Source: Pseudomonadota bacterium
GTDB lineage: Bacteria; Desulfobacterota; Binatia; Binatales; Binataceae
DNA: 64,000 bases
NCBI GenBank assembly: GCA_021323675.1
Contig: JAJPKP010000003.1
Location: 21,796 to 85,795, forward strand
Reading direction: 5' to 3'
Part shown: piece by piece, positions 19,637 to 28,035 of the stretch
Numbering within the stretch: position 1 is the stretch's first letter
How the letters are laid out: each line of letters starts with the position of its first letter
Program-made: the position numbers and the translations under genes
Notes under the pieces: model-generated
Database searches by the model: none
The model's input: the letters and a program-made list of their open reading frames with translations, nothing else
Told to the model about the DNA's origin: nothing

Positions 19637-20937
19637 AGCTCCTCGATATTGAGCTTTAGAAAATGAGTCGAGCACGAAATGCACGGATCGTAATTGCGGA
19701 TCGCCATTTCGCACATTCTGGTCGCCAGCGCCTGCGGATGCTGCGCGAGTCCCGGGGCGAGATCGCGCAGGTCGGCCTCTATCCTTGCCTGATTCTGCGC
19801 GGTTGGCGGCACGATGCGGGCGGAACGGATCAGGCCGCGTTCGTCCGTCTCGAACTCATGATAGAGCGAACCGCGAGGCGCTTCGGTTACCGCGCGCCCT
19901 ACACCCGCGCGCGCTTCAAACGGTGCCGCCGGACGATCGGGCGGACGATACGAATCGATAATCCTGATCGCTTCGTCCACTGAATAAAGAACCTCCAGCG
20001 CGCGGGCGACGATGCTGGTATATGGGTTCGAGCTGGGCCAGGAAATTCCAGTCTCGCGCGCGATTGACGTTATCTCCGCGCCGAGTCGATCGAAGTTCAG
20101 ATTTACGCGCGCCAGCGGCCCGAGAAAATACGGACCTCTTCCCTTAACCTTGCAGTGCAGCGCATTCGAATAGGGAACCTGGTGCTCCTCGAAGAAGTCG
20201 TCGACGCCATCGACATCCACATCTACGCCCTTGCTGGAGACGACGCGTCCTTCGTTCATCGGATATTCGTCCGGATGGCGCAGAGAAACAAACTCGATAT
20301 CGCGGTTTGCCGCCGGCAGGTCGAAGCTCGCCACCCATCGCACGCATTCAACCGCGTCGCCGCGAATGCGCAAAAGCTGATCGCGCAGGGCCGACAGTTG
20401 TTCGCGTCCGGGCGCTCGCGTAAATCCACCGATGCACGCGCCGACGGGATGCACCGAACGGCCGCCGAGCGCGGCGACGATCGCATTGCCCGCCTTCTTT
20501 ATTCTGAGCCCGCGCTCGACCGCCTCGCGATGCTTCTCCGCCATCGTGATGATACTGTCGCATCCGAGGAAATCGGGAGCGGCAAGCATGTGGATATGAA
20601 GAGTGTGGCTTTCGATCCATTCTCCGCAGTAGTAGAGCCGCCTCAGCGCCCGCACCGCGGGATCGATCGTTATGCCGCAAATACGTTCGAGCGCGTGCAC
20701 CGTGCTCATCTGGTAGGCGACGGGACAGATGCCGCAGATGCGGGCGGTCAGGTCGGGCGCTTCGCGGGAATCGCGGCCGCGCAGAAAGGATTCGAAGAAG
20801 CGCGGCGGCTCGAAGATCTCCAGGCGAAGGTCCACCACCTCTCCGTCGCGCATGCTGATGTGCAACGCCGCCTCGCCTTCCGCGCGAGTCAGGTAGTTGA
20901 CCTGGATGGTCCTACTTCTTTTGCGCCGCGATGGCAT
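19633..20937 (-). CDS. hydA: [NiFe]-hydrogenase large (alpha) subunit, group 3b-like
   Basis: The 434-residue protein carries both Ni ligand pairs: RICGIC (C68, C71) and DPCISC (C419, C422). The active-site NiFe(CN)2CO is held by these four cysteines. After H425 there are nine residues (FLKLNIEEL), the tail that the endopeptidase should remove; the protease domain is encoded immediately downstream. Gene order beta-gamma-delta-alpha and sequence wording match NAD(P)-linked cytosolic group 3b enzymes (Pyrococcus sulfhydrogenase). It overlaps the small-subunit gene by 26 bases. Confidence 0.95.
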   Translation of the reverse strand: MPSRRKRSRTIQVNYLTRAEGEAALHISMRDGEVVDLRLEIFEPPRFFESFLRGRDSREAPDLTARICGICPVAYQMSTVHALERICGITIDPAVRALRRLYYCGEWIESHTLHIHMLAAPDFLGCDSIITMAEKHREAVERGLRIKKAGNAIVAALGGRSVHPVGACIGGFTRAPGREQLSALRDQLLRIRGDAVECVRWVASFDLPAANRDIEFVSLRHPDEYPMNEGRVVSSKGVDVDVDGVDDFFEEHQVPYSNALHCKVKGRGPYFLGPLARVNLNFDRLGAEITSIARETGISWPSSNPYTSIVARALEVLYSVDEAIRIIDSYRPPDRPAAPFEARAGVGRAVTEAPRGSLYHEFETDERGLIRSARIVPPTAQNQARIEADLRDLAPGLAQHPQALATRMCEMAIRNYDPCISCSTHFLKLNIEEL

Positions 20938-21688
20938 CTGCCGTTTCCCGCCACAGGCGAACGTAACCGTTTATGCCGCGCAGCCGCCTGACGGCATCGT
21001 CGCCGGTAACGCCTTGTTGGGCAAGCAGCTTGACGAACGATTCCATGTTCTCGTCGTTCGCGGGCCCGAAACATCCGTAACATCCCCGATTGAGCGCAGG
21101 GCAGAGCGCGCCGCACCCGGTGCGCGTGACGGGACCGAGACACGGCTCGCCGCGAGCGACGACCACGCAAACGTTCCCGCGCCGCTTGCATTCCATGCAC
21201 ACGCTATAGGCCGGAAGCACCGGCTTCGCGCCTGACAGCAACGAACGCGTCACCGCGAGCAGTTGCCCTTTGTCGATCGGGCAGCCCCAGACCTCGAAGT
21301 CCACCCGGACGTGTTCGGAAATCGGGGTCGAGGTCGAAAGCGTAGAGATGAATTCCGGGCTCGGATAAACGACGCGCCGGTATTGTTCGACGTCAGCCCA
21401 GTTGCGCAGGGCCTGGATACCGCCGGCGGTTGCGCAGGCGCCGATCGTAACCAGATAACGGCTCTCCTCGCGGACCCGGATGATGCGCCGCGCATCGTCA
21501 GGAGTGGTGATACTTCCCTCGACGAACGCGATGTCGTACGGGCCGGGCAGGCTGCGGCTGCGCGCCTCGGGAAAATAGACCAAATCGACCTGCCCGGCGA
21601 GCCGCAGCAGCTCGTCCTCGGCGTTGAGGAACTGCAACTGGCAGCCGTCGCATGAAGCGAACTTGAACACTGCGACTCTCGGCTTCAT
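20912..21688 (-). CDS. hydD: [NiFe]-hydrogenase small (delta) subunit
   Basis: The 258-residue protein has the small-subunit opening FASCDGCQLQFL, GACATAGG and WGCPIDKGQL. The later cysteines (CMECKRRGNVC, GPCLGPVTRTGCGALCP, GCYGCFGPA) hold its iron-sulfur clusters. It passes electrons from the NiFe site to the flavin module. It has no Tat signal, consistent with a cytosolic group 3 enzyme. ATG 21688 overlaps the gamma-subunit stop as ATGA; the longer frame upstream is a shadow of the gamma gene. Confidence 0.94.
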   Translation of the reverse strand: MKPRVAVFKFASCDGCQLQFLNAEDELLRLAGQVDLVYFPEARSRSLPGPYDIAFVEGSITTPDDARRIIRVREESRYLVTIGACATAGGIQALRNWADVEQYRRVVYPSPEFISTLSTSTPISEHVRVDFEVWGCPIDKGQLLAVTRSLLSGAKPVLPAYSVCMECKRRGNVCVVVARGEPCLGPVTRTGCGALCPALNRGCYGCFGPANDENMESFVKLLAQQGVTGDDAVRRLRGINGYVRLWRETADAIAAQKK

Positions 21689-22515
21689 ATACCGGTCGTC
21701 CGGAAGAGCTCCCTCACCGCTCGATACGAGAATACCGGACCATCCTTGCACGCGAAGTATTCGCGGTACTGGCAATGACCGCACAATCCGACCGCGCACT
21801 CCATCCGGCGCTCCATCGACAGGAAGATCGCGTCTTCGCTGATGCCCTTGTCGCGAAAGGCGCGGGCCGCAAGCCGCATCATCACCTCCGGCCCGCACAT
21901 CATCGCAACCGACGACGCCGGCACTGCGAGTTCGTCGAACAATTGAGTCACGACCCCGATCCGGTAGTGCCAGCTTTTGTCGGGGCGGTCCGCGGTAAGA
22001 TAGACGCGAGTGCGCGGCGCGCGGCGCCATTCGTCGAAGCGCTCGCGATAAAGGAGATCGTTGGGAGTCTTCACGCCGTGCAGGATGTGCAATTCGCCGT
22101 ATTGGTCGCGGCGGCGGAAAATGTAGTTGATCAATCCGACCACCGGCGCGCAGCCCAGGCCGCCGGTTACGATCACCACGTCTCGCCCGCGCGCCTCGTC
22201 AACCGGCCATCCGTTTCCGTACGGCCCGCGCACCCCGACTATGTCGCCCACCTTCCATCGGCCCATCACTTCGGTCACGCGCCCGACGATTCGGATGGTG
22301 TGCTGCAGGGCTTCGGGCTCTTCGGGATCGGAGACGATTGAGATCGGCACCTCGCCGACGCCGAAGGCGTAGATCATGTTGAACTGGCCGGCTTTGAAGC
22401 GATAGGAACGCCGGATTCCGGGATCGGTAAACCGCATGGTGAAAGTGTACACGCCCGAGGTTTCGGCTCGCCGCTCCGTAATCCGCGCGGGATATATCGC
22501 ATAAGGCGTCGTCAT
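21685..22515 (-). CDS. hydG: hydrogenase FAD/NAD(P)-binding (gamma) subunit
   Basis: The 276-residue protein is a ferredoxin-NADP reductase-type module. It has an FAD-binding barrel (YRFKAGQFNMIY), an NAD(P) domain (VTGGLGCAPVVGLI, MMCGPEVMM) and a C-terminal [2Fe-2S] loop with ECAVGLCGHC. It exchanges electrons between NAD(P)H and the hydrogenase. Start ATG 22515 overlaps the beta-subunit stop (ATGA). The symbol follows the Pyrococcus hydBGDA naming and has no relation to the [FeFe]-hydrogenase maturase HydG. Confidence 0.93.
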   Translation of the reverse strand: MTTPYAIYPARITERRAETSGVYTFTMRFTDPGIRRSYRFKAGQFNMIYAFGVGEVPISIVSDPEEPEALQHTIRIVGRVTEVMGRWKVGDIVGVRGPYGNGWPVDEARGRDVVIVTGGLGCAPVVGLINYIFRRRDQYGELHILHGVKTPNDLLYRERFDEWRRAPRTRVYLTADRPDKSWHYRIGVVTQLFDELAVPASSVAMMCGPEVMMRLAARAFRDKGISEDAIFLSMERRMECAVGLCGHCQYREYFACKDGPVFSYRAVRELFRTTGI

Positions 22516-23615
22516 TTGATTGCGCTCGCGCGGATGGCGGCAACCTCTTGCGTGAGGTCGATCCCCACCGGACACCACGTGATGCATCGGCCGCATCCCA
22601 CGCATCCGGAGGTGCCGAACTGATCGATCCAGGAAGCGAGCTTGTGCGTCAGCCACTGCCGGTAACGATCTTCGATACGGGGCCGGAAGTTGATGCCGTG
22701 AATGTGCGCGTGCTCGAGGGAGAAGCACGAATCCCACTGGCGAACGCGACGACTCATGTTCCCATCGATCTCCTGTTGATCGACGACGGCGTGACAGAAG
22801 CAGGTCGGGCACACCATCGTGCAGTTCGTGCACGACAGGCATCGTGATGCGACTTCCTTCCAGCGCGGACTGTCCGCCTGTTCGTAGAGCAGCCGCGGCA
22901 GGTCGGAGGTATCGAGCTGGCGGCGCATGCCGGCCGCGCACCTATCCGTGAGTGTCCGCGCCTGCTCCGCTTCGCCCGCCGATGCTGTCCGCAACCCGAG
23001 CCTTTCGAGCATCGCTTCCCCAGCGGACGAGCCGCTCTTCGCAACGAAGCACTCGTCCATCTCCGTCAGGGACAGGTCGAAGCCCGCGGTCGCCTCGGGC
23101 CCGGTTTTCATCGAAGCGCAGAAGCAGGTCGGCGCGGAACGAGTACAGTTCACCGCGACCATGAACACATCTTTTCGGCGGGTTTCGTAGTGCGTGTCGC
23201 GAAAGCGATCGTGCAGAAAGATTCTGTCCTGAACCGCTACCGCGGCGAGGTCGCACGCGCGCACCCCAACGAACGCGAGGCGCCGCGGCGGCGGAATCAC
23301 CTCGCTCGACTTGAAGCTCTTCCCCTCTCGCCGAACCTCGATCAAATTTTCGTCTGGCGCAAAGAAAAACGGCTTGAGCGATCCCGCTCCGTTAACCACT
23401 CCGAAAATCTCGCCGGGAACTCCGGGCTCGAGCCGATACCGGCCGGCTTCCTGCGAATCGCGCACCCCGGCGGCCAAATCGGAAACCGCGCGCACCTCTT
23501 CAAACGCGACGCCGGCATCGCGCGAAACCGGACCAAGGACCTTGTAGCCATCACCACGAAGAAGCGCGATCAGATTTTCAAGCGCCGCCTTCGGCATGTA
23601 CATCGGCTCGGTCAT
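22512..23615 (-). CDS. hydB: hydrogenase iron-sulfur (beta) subunit
   Basis: The 367-residue protein resembles anaerobic sulfite reductase subunit A and Pyrococcus HydB. The N-terminal part has the GVRACDLAA motif and cysteines near CTRSAPTCFC. Two [4Fe-4S] motifs follow near residues 248 and 337 (CLSCTNCTMVCPTC and CVGCGRCITWCPV). It probably wires electrons between the flavin subunit and another partner. Its start overlaps the hypB stop by four bases, so all four structural genes are translationally coupled. Confidence 0.92.
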   Translation of the reverse strand: MTEPMYMPKAALENLIALLRGDGYKVLGPVSRDAGVAFEEVRAVSDLAAGVRDSQEAGRYRLEPGVPGEIFGVVNGAGSLKPFFFAPDENLIEVRREGKSFKSSEVIPPPRRLAFVGVRACDLAAVAVQDRIFLHDRFRDTHYETRRKDVFMVAVNCTRSAPTCFCASMKTGPEATAGFDLSLTEMDECFVAKSGSSAGEAMLERLGLRTASAGEAEQARTLTDRCAAGMRRQLDTSDLPRLLYEQADSPRWKEVASRCLSCTNCTMVCPTCFCHAVVDQQEIDGNMSRRVRQWDSCFSLEHAHIHGINFRPRIEDRYRQWLTHKLASWIDQFGTSGCVGCGRCITWCPVGIDLTQEVAAIRASAIK

Positions 23616-24316
23616 TTCCGCTCCTGTCCGAAGAAGGCGCGCCTGGACGCTTCGATTTCCCCCAACCAGGCGTCAATGCCAGTTCGCCGGGAAGCCGAGG
23701 TCAGGACTATGCGCGCGTGCGGATTCGCAGCCGCAACGCAACCCTTCCACTCCTCAACATCGAACGATACATGCGCAAGCAGGTCGCACTTGTTAAGGAC
23801 GACGATGTCCGCGGCGCGAAACATCGGCGGATACTTCAGAGGCTTGTCGATGCCCTCGACCGGGCTGGTCACAACCACTCGAAGCTGCTCGCCCAGATCG
23901 AACATCGCGGGACAGACGAGATTGCCGACGTTCTCGATAAAGAGCAGATCGCCGCGAGCCAACTCCATTTGATGAAATGCGCGGTGAATCTGCCGGGCAT
24001 CGAGATGGCATCCGAGGCCGGTCTCGACCTGAAACGCGATCGCGCCGGCCGCGCGGACCCGCAGGCTGTCGCGCTCCGTCGCCGGATCGCCTTCGATGAC
24101 CGCCACGCGGCCGGAGCCGCGCCATTCGCCCAAGGTGGACTCCAGAAGGGCGGTTTTTCCCGCACCCGGCGCGCCCATGAGGTTCACGGCGAAAACGCCC
24201 CGCTCGGCGAAATGTTCGCGATTGTGTTTCGCCTGAGCCGCGTTCGAGTCCAGCAGGCGCTGGCTTATGTGAATGGTTCGAACCGAGGGAGTTCCACAAC
24301 CGCAGGTATCACACAT
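23612..24316 (-). CDS. hypB: hydrogenase nickel incorporation GTPase HypB
   Basis: The 234-residue protein has the N-terminal CDTCGCG nickel-binding motif, P-loop GAPGAGKT and NKCD guanine specificity motif. It loads nickel into the large subunit with HypA. No long His-rich nickel store is present, unlike rhizobial HypB. It overlaps hypA by eight bases and the beta subunit by four. Confidence 0.97.
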   Translation of the reverse strand: MCDTCGCGTPSVRTIHISQRLLDSNAAQAKHNREHFAERGVFAVNLMGAPGAGKTALLESTLGEWRGSGRVAVIEGDPATERDSLRVRAAGAIAFQVETGLGCHLDARQIHRAFHQMELARGDLLFIENVGNLVCPAMFDLGEQLRVVVTSPVEGIDKPLKYPPMFRAADIVVLNKCDLLAHVSFDVEEWKGCVAAANPHARIVLTSASRRTGIDAWLGEIEASRRAFFGQERK

Positions 24317-24653
24317 CGGCTACCTCGATCGATTGCAGCACGAGCTCGTTGCCGGACAACAGCTCGCCGCCCAATCGCCCGCATCGCGGGCAACTTCCGA
24401 TCATGCCGTCGAACTGAAAGAGTATGCCGCAAGCGGCGCACCGGCTGCGAGCGGGCTCGGACACGATCGAGAGCTCAGCGCCTTCGGCTCGGGTTCCGGC
24501 CGCGGCGATTTCGAACGCGAACCTGAGCGACTCCAGGACAATTCCAGCCGCGGATCCGATCTTGAGGTCGATTCGGAGAACCCGCACGCCACCCGGTCCA
24601 AGATTCTCCTCGACCTTCTCCAGCAGATCCTGTGCGATGGAGAGCTCATGCAT
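24309..24653 (-). CDS. hypA: hydrogenase nickel metallochaperone HypA
   Basis: The 114-residue protein starts MHELSIAQ, where Met1-His2-Glu3 binds nickel, and has a zinc site made of two CxxC pairs (CAAC and CPRC). ATG 24653 gives the family N terminus; the longer opening up to 24740 adds unrelated residues. It is the first gene of the hyp/hyd operon. Only 43 bases separate it from the end of the NTF2-like gene upstream, so the operon promoter may lie in that gap, inside that gene, or before it. Confidence 0.97.
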   Translation of the reverse strand: MHELSIAQDLLEKVEENLGPGGVRVLRIDLKIGSAAGIVLESLRFAFEIAAAGTRAEGAELSIVSEPARSRCAACGILFQFDGMIGSCPRCGRLGGELLSGNELVLQSIEVADV

Positions 24654-24696
24654 GATTCCTGCACCGGATGGTTCCGCGCGGGTGCAGTCCGAGCAG

Positions 24697-25212
24697 TTAA
24701 GGCTTCGTTTCCAGGTCGGCCTTCCCGGTGGCCAGGTCAACCGGGACCGAGATGTGCTCGTGCGCGATCAGCCACGTGCCCTTGAAATTCGCGTAGCCAT
24801 CCGTAACCCGCAAGAGCAGGTCCACTTTCTTGTCCTGCTGATTGGTACAGGCGAAGTGCTGGATGCTGTGGCTGAATGCGTAGCCGGCGCCGCCGTAAAC
24901 GCTAAGGTCCTTGATTTCAAATACCGGAGAGTCCTTGCACGCGGCCAGAGCCGATCGCCACTGCTCCTTGTACGCCTCCCATCCCGTGAACTGGCGCGGC
25001 GGAGTAACGTCAAACACGACGAGATTTTCGCTGACCGTGTAGTGGCCCATGAGCCGATCCAGGTCCTTGTGTCTGACCGCAACGCCCAGGTCGTGCTCCA
25101 GGGCCTTGATTGCCGCTTCCGTATCGGTCGCCGACGAAGTCGGAACTCGCACGGCCGCGAGCAGCAGCGTCACGATCAGCAAGGTCACGGTCACTTGTGT
25201 GGTTTTTGACAT
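24697..25212 (-). CDS. exported SnoaL/DUF4440-like (NTF2 fold) protein
   Basis: The 171-residue protein begins with a signal peptide (about residues 1-28, hydrophobic TLLIVTLLLAA and then SSA). The mature part has the NTF2/SnoaL pattern: helix 1 AAIKALEHDLGVAVRHKDLDRLMGHY, then VVFD, the W..A...W helix, and closing strands with GTWLIAHEH. These cone-shaped folds bind small ligands or have calcium/calmodulin kinase II-like association roles. No catalytic residue can be named. It lies just upstream of hypA in the same direction. Confidence 0.75.
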   Translation of the reverse strand: MSKTTQVTVTLLIVTLLLAAVRVPTSSATDTEAAIKALEHDLGVAVRHKDLDRLMGHYTVSENLVVFDVTPPRQFTGWEAYKEQWRSALAACKDSPVFEIKDLSVYGGAGYAFSHSIQHFACTNQQDKKVDLLLRVTDGYANFKGTWLIAHEHISVPVDLATGKADLETKP

Positions 25213-25350
25213 GATGCGATCCCCTCACGACACGAGTAGTTGCTTCCAGCTACCAGTTTTAGTCCTTCGCGCCCCGGCACTTCCTCGGGCGCAGGTCGAA
25301 TGCTGCATCAAGACAGCGAATATGCCAATCCGCGCACGCTGACAAAGCTA

Positions 25351-26355
25351 TCAGCTTTTCGTAGGACGAACCTTAAGCACGAGCTCGTTATCGTTCCATG
25401 CGGCAGCAGTCCCGAGCTTGCCGCACAGCGACGCCATCTTTGCAGCAATCTCCGCGGCTCGGCGGCCACGGGCGCGCCGCGCCTGATAGTCTTCGATCAC
25501 TGTGGGGAAAAGGTCCAGCGCCGCCAGCCTTCCCCCTTCGAAGAAAACCACGAACACAAAAGATTCGTCATTGCGCTCGGTCTCATCGACGGCATAATCG
25601 TCGATGAAATTCCCCGCGCAATAGACAATCGGGCGGCCCTGGTAAAGTTCGATCCCGCGAAAGACATGGCCGGAATGGCCAAACACGACATCGGCGCCGC
25701 ACTCGACAAGAAGATGCGCAAAGCGCGCATGCTCGGCGGGCGGCTCATACCCCCAATTGGGCCCCCAGTGTGCCGAGACGATTACCAGGCCGGATCGGCC
25801 CTTTGCTTTGCGCACGGCATCGAAGAGCAAACGCGCGCGGTCGTCGTCCGGATCGATCGGGACATAGAAGATGCCCGCAACGCCGGGCTCTGCTTCCCAC
25901 TCAGGTTGATTGTCAGTGAATGCGATAAGGGCGAGCGTGACGCCCTTCACTTTCGATTGCGCCGGTTTGATCGCCGCGTCCAAATCGGGACCCGCGCCCG
26001 CGTGCCCGATTCCGGCCGCGTCCAGGATGCTCAAGGTGTCCGCCATCGCGTCGTACCCGAAGTCGAGGATGTGATTGTTCGCGACCGATACCGCATCGAT
26101 TCCGGCCGTATGAAGCACGCCGACATTCTTCGCATCCGATCGGAAAAAGAACGTTTTCTCGGTCCGGTTCCATGGCGTTCCACGGTCCGAGATGGCGCAT
26201 TCGAGATTGCATGCTCGCCAGTCGCTTTGTCGAAAGATGGGCAGCGTGTCGCCCCAGGGATAATCAAGACGCGCTTCTCGCAGAGCGTCGTTGACCATCC
26301 GCCCCAGCATCACGTCGCCCACGAAAGCCAGCCGAATCGCCTCGAGCGTGTCCAT
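25351..26355 (-). CDS. CapA-like metallophosphatase (PGA_cap family), copy 1
   Basis: The 334-residue protein has the CapA/PgsA-family metallophosphatase motifs: FVGDVMLGR, NLEC, VANNHILDFG, SAHWGPNWGYEP and FGHSGHVFRGIELY. CapA proteins help make or attach poly-gamma-glutamate. No signal peptide or membrane anchor is visible, unlike Bacillus CapA, so this member is probably cytosolic and its substrate unknown. The Leu-rich helix near the end (RARGRRAAEIAAKMASLCGKLG) may be an added tail. A second paralogue lies at 45743. Function is not inferred beyond the family. Confidence 0.8.
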   Translation of the reverse strand: MDTLEAIRLAFVGDVMLGRMVNDALREARLDYPWGDTLPIFRQSDWRACNLECAISDRGTPWNRTEKTFFFRSDAKNVGVLHTAGIDAVSVANNHILDFGYDAMADTLSILDAAGIGHAGAGPDLDAAIKPAQSKVKGVTLALIAFTDNQPEWEAEPGVAGIFYVPIDPDDDRARLLFDAVRKAKGRSGLVIVSAHWGPNWGYEPPAEHARFAHLLVECGADVVFGHSGHVFRGIELYQGRPIVYCAGNFIDDYAVDETERNDESFVFVVFFEGGRLAALDLFPTVIEDYQARRARGRRAAEIAAKMASLCGKLGTAAAWNDNELVLKVRPTKS

Positions 26356-26402
26356 GGCTTCGAACCGTGATGGCGGTTCGTCCCTTTCCTATGTGAGATG
26401 AC

Positions 26403-26789
26403 TCAGGCCGCCAGACTTCGCATCTTGCCGCTGCGCGGGATGCAATGCTGGCGGCGCGAGGGAAGAGTTCTCAAGCGCATCGACTTCAGACCGCGAAGCA
26501 GCGCGCCGGCGTCAATTTCGAGTACGTCACAGATGGTCCGAAAGGCAAACAGGCCGCGATCCGCAATGGGAGCAGTGAACCAGCGGCGGACTTCCTCGAA
26601 GGCGACGCGCTGGTTGCGCGTAGAACGTTTCACATTGGCCAGATAGAGCCGCACGGCATCTTCCAGCACGGCCCATAAGAGCCTGCGCTCGCCATCGAGA
26701 TTGCTCGGGCGGCGGATCAGGTCATTGTATTGACACGGGAAGACGTGGTTGCCGAAACCTTGGACGGACAGATCGGAATGCTCGTTCAT
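26403..26789 (-). CDS. hypothetical protein
   Basis: The 128-residue protein has a central region (LLWAVLEDAVRLYLAN...EVRRWF...FAFRTICDVLEIDAGALLRGL) that I have seen in uncharacterised small proteins of GC-rich Gram-negatives, where a helix-turn-helix-like fold is possible. The C-terminal tail is basic (RLRTLPSRRQHCIPRSGK). No catalytic motif is visible. GGGAGC precedes ATG 26789. The gene precedes the CapA-like gene on the same strand with a 47-base gap. Possibly DNA-binding; low certainty. Confidence 0.55.
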   Translation of the reverse strand: MNEHSDLSVQGFGNHVFPCQYNDLIRRPSNLDGERRLLWAVLEDAVRLYLANVKRSTRNQRVAFEEVRRWFTAPIADRGLFAFRTICDVLEIDAGALLRGLKSMRLRTLPSRRQHCIPRSGKMRSLAA

Positions 26790-26969
26790 CTACGTTGCTC
26801 CCATCGCGCGGATGTTTGTCAGCTTTCGCCTGACCGTTGCAAAAGGCGGGCCGTCGAAAACCGTGCGCTGACCCTCACCCACGCCAGGTTTTGACACCAT
26901 CGGAGCCATCCAATCTGCCCCTTCGTGCGCCAGCGGACACTTCAAGCCGCGAAGTTCAACTCTCAGAGG

Positions 26970-26985
26970 TGGCATGGACAATGCT
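26970..26985 (+). promoter_or_regulatory. candidate sigma54 promoter for the GYD/CBS genes
   Basis: TGGCATGGACAATGCT fits the -24/-12 pattern, with GG at 26971-26972 and GC at 26983-26984, twelve bases apart. Two consensus bases differ. The start would be near 26996, about 70 bases before ATG 27068. The inverted repeat TCCGCA-n4-TGCGGA at 27005-27020 would be in the leader. Low to moderate support; a sigma70 promoter may exist instead. Confidence 0.35.
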
Positions 26986-27067
26986 CCGTTCAATTTCGGA
27001 ACAGTCCGCACCGTTGCGGATTCGCGACAATCTTCGCGCCACTCGTTGTTTGCAAAGGAGGTGCTGT

Positions 27068-27367
27068 ATGGCGACATACGTGATGCTGACCAAGCTGGCT
27101 CCTGAGGCGCTCAAACGTCCTTCGGCCGTGTCGGAGCTGAACAAGCAGGTCGAGGAGCGGCTCCGCCGCGAATGCCCCGAGGTCAAGTGGATAAGCAACT
27201 ATGCGGTCCTCGGGCCGTGTGACTATCTGGACATTTTCGAAGCGCCGAACGCCGAGACCGCCACAAGAGTTGCGCTCCTCGTTCGCTCTTTCGGGCACGC
27301 CACTACTGAAACCTGGATCGCGACGCCGTGGGCCAAGTTCGTCGAACTGGCCAACCATCTGAAATGA
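27068..27367 (+). CDS. GYD-domain protein
   Basis: The 99-residue protein starts MATYVMLTKLAPEAL and has a C-terminal-like fold ETWIATPWAKF. These features match the GYD/ferredoxin-like family of about 95 residues, whose members are small stress-linked proteins of unknown function. ATG 27068 follows AAAGGAGGT, an excellent site, and excludes the longer upstream opening. It is followed after 43 bases by a CBS-domain gene. Confidence 0.82.
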   Translation: MATYVMLTKLAPEALKRPSAVSELNKQVEERLRRECPEVKWISNYAVLGPCDYLDIFEAPNAETATRVALLVRSFGHATTETWIATPWAKFVELANHLK

Positions 27368-27410
27368 AAACGCTCGATTGCAGCGAAATTTTGTCGACAC
27401 GGAGCAACAT

Positions 27411-28016
27411 ATGCTTATTCGTCGCTGGATGACCCCAAACCCGGTTTGTATAGGTCCGCTCGATAGCCTCGCTCAGGCCCGAGCAAAAATGGACAGAGGC
27501 GGCTTCCGCCGGCTCCCTGTGGTCGAGAATCAGCGTCTCATCGGGATGCTAACTGAACGCGATCTCCGCCAACACTCAGGGCAACTCGAACATACGCGGG
27601 TGAATGCGGCAATGACCGCGCCGGCCGTCGTAGCGAAAGCGAACATGCTTCTCGATCAGGCTGCCCAACTGTTTATCCGGCACAAGTTTGGCGGATTCCC
27701 AGTTGTCGAAGGCGACCGCCTCACCGGAATCATCACGGCCACCGACATGATTCGAGCCTTCGCCGAAACTCTCGGTGCGAGTGAAGAAGGTGTGTCTCGA
27801 ATAGACCTTGCCTTCACCGGCAGTTCGTTCGACCTGGCGATGATCGCCGAACTCGTCGGCCAGGCAAGCGGCGAGGTTCTGGGCATGGGCACGTACGAGA
27901 GCGAAGGCGCCCGCAAAGACCAGACTTTCTACGTGCGGGTTCGAACAGCGGATGCTCGAGCGGTGGCGAACATGCTCTCTGAGAATGGCTTCGCCGTTGT
28001 GGCGATTCACCAGTAG
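27411..28016 (+). CDS. CBS-domain pair with C-terminal ACT-like domain
   Basis: The 201-residue protein has two CBS motifs in residues 1-125 (MTPNPVCIGPLDSL... and MTAPAVVAKANM...; cores VVEN..LIGMLTERD and VVEGDRLTGIITATD). From about 130 there is a small ACT-like fold (IDLAFTGSSFDLAMIAELV..., FYVRVRTADARAVANMLSENGFAV). This resembles AcuB-type proteins, which have been linked to acetoin use in Bacillus. Ligands are likely adenosine nucleotides. ATG 27411 is preferred. It converges with pssA (19-base gap). Confidence 0.85.
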   Translation: MLIRRWMTPNPVCIGPLDSLAQARAKMDRGGFRRLPVVENQRLIGMLTERDLRQHSGQLEHTRVNAAMTAPAVVAKANMLLDQAAQLFIRHKFGGFPVVEGDRLTGIITATDMIRAFAETLGASEEGVSRIDLAFTGSSFDLAMIAELVGQASGEVLGMGTYESEGARKDQTFYVRVRTADARAVANMLSENGFAVVAIHQ

Positions 28017-28035
28017 AACGGGCCGCAGCCGAACT

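Noticed and set aside
16886..19714. Protease-HypF frame as an assembly or frameshift artefact
   Set aside because: The frame runs without interruption and both halves have complete motifs; overlaps with both neighbours are natural. It is kept as a fusion, though reads should confirm it.
19637..19714. Start of the protease-HypF protein at 19714
   Set aside because: This would add 26 residues unlike the family and overlap the conserved end of the large-subunit gene; TTG 19636 has a binding site and a four-base overlap.
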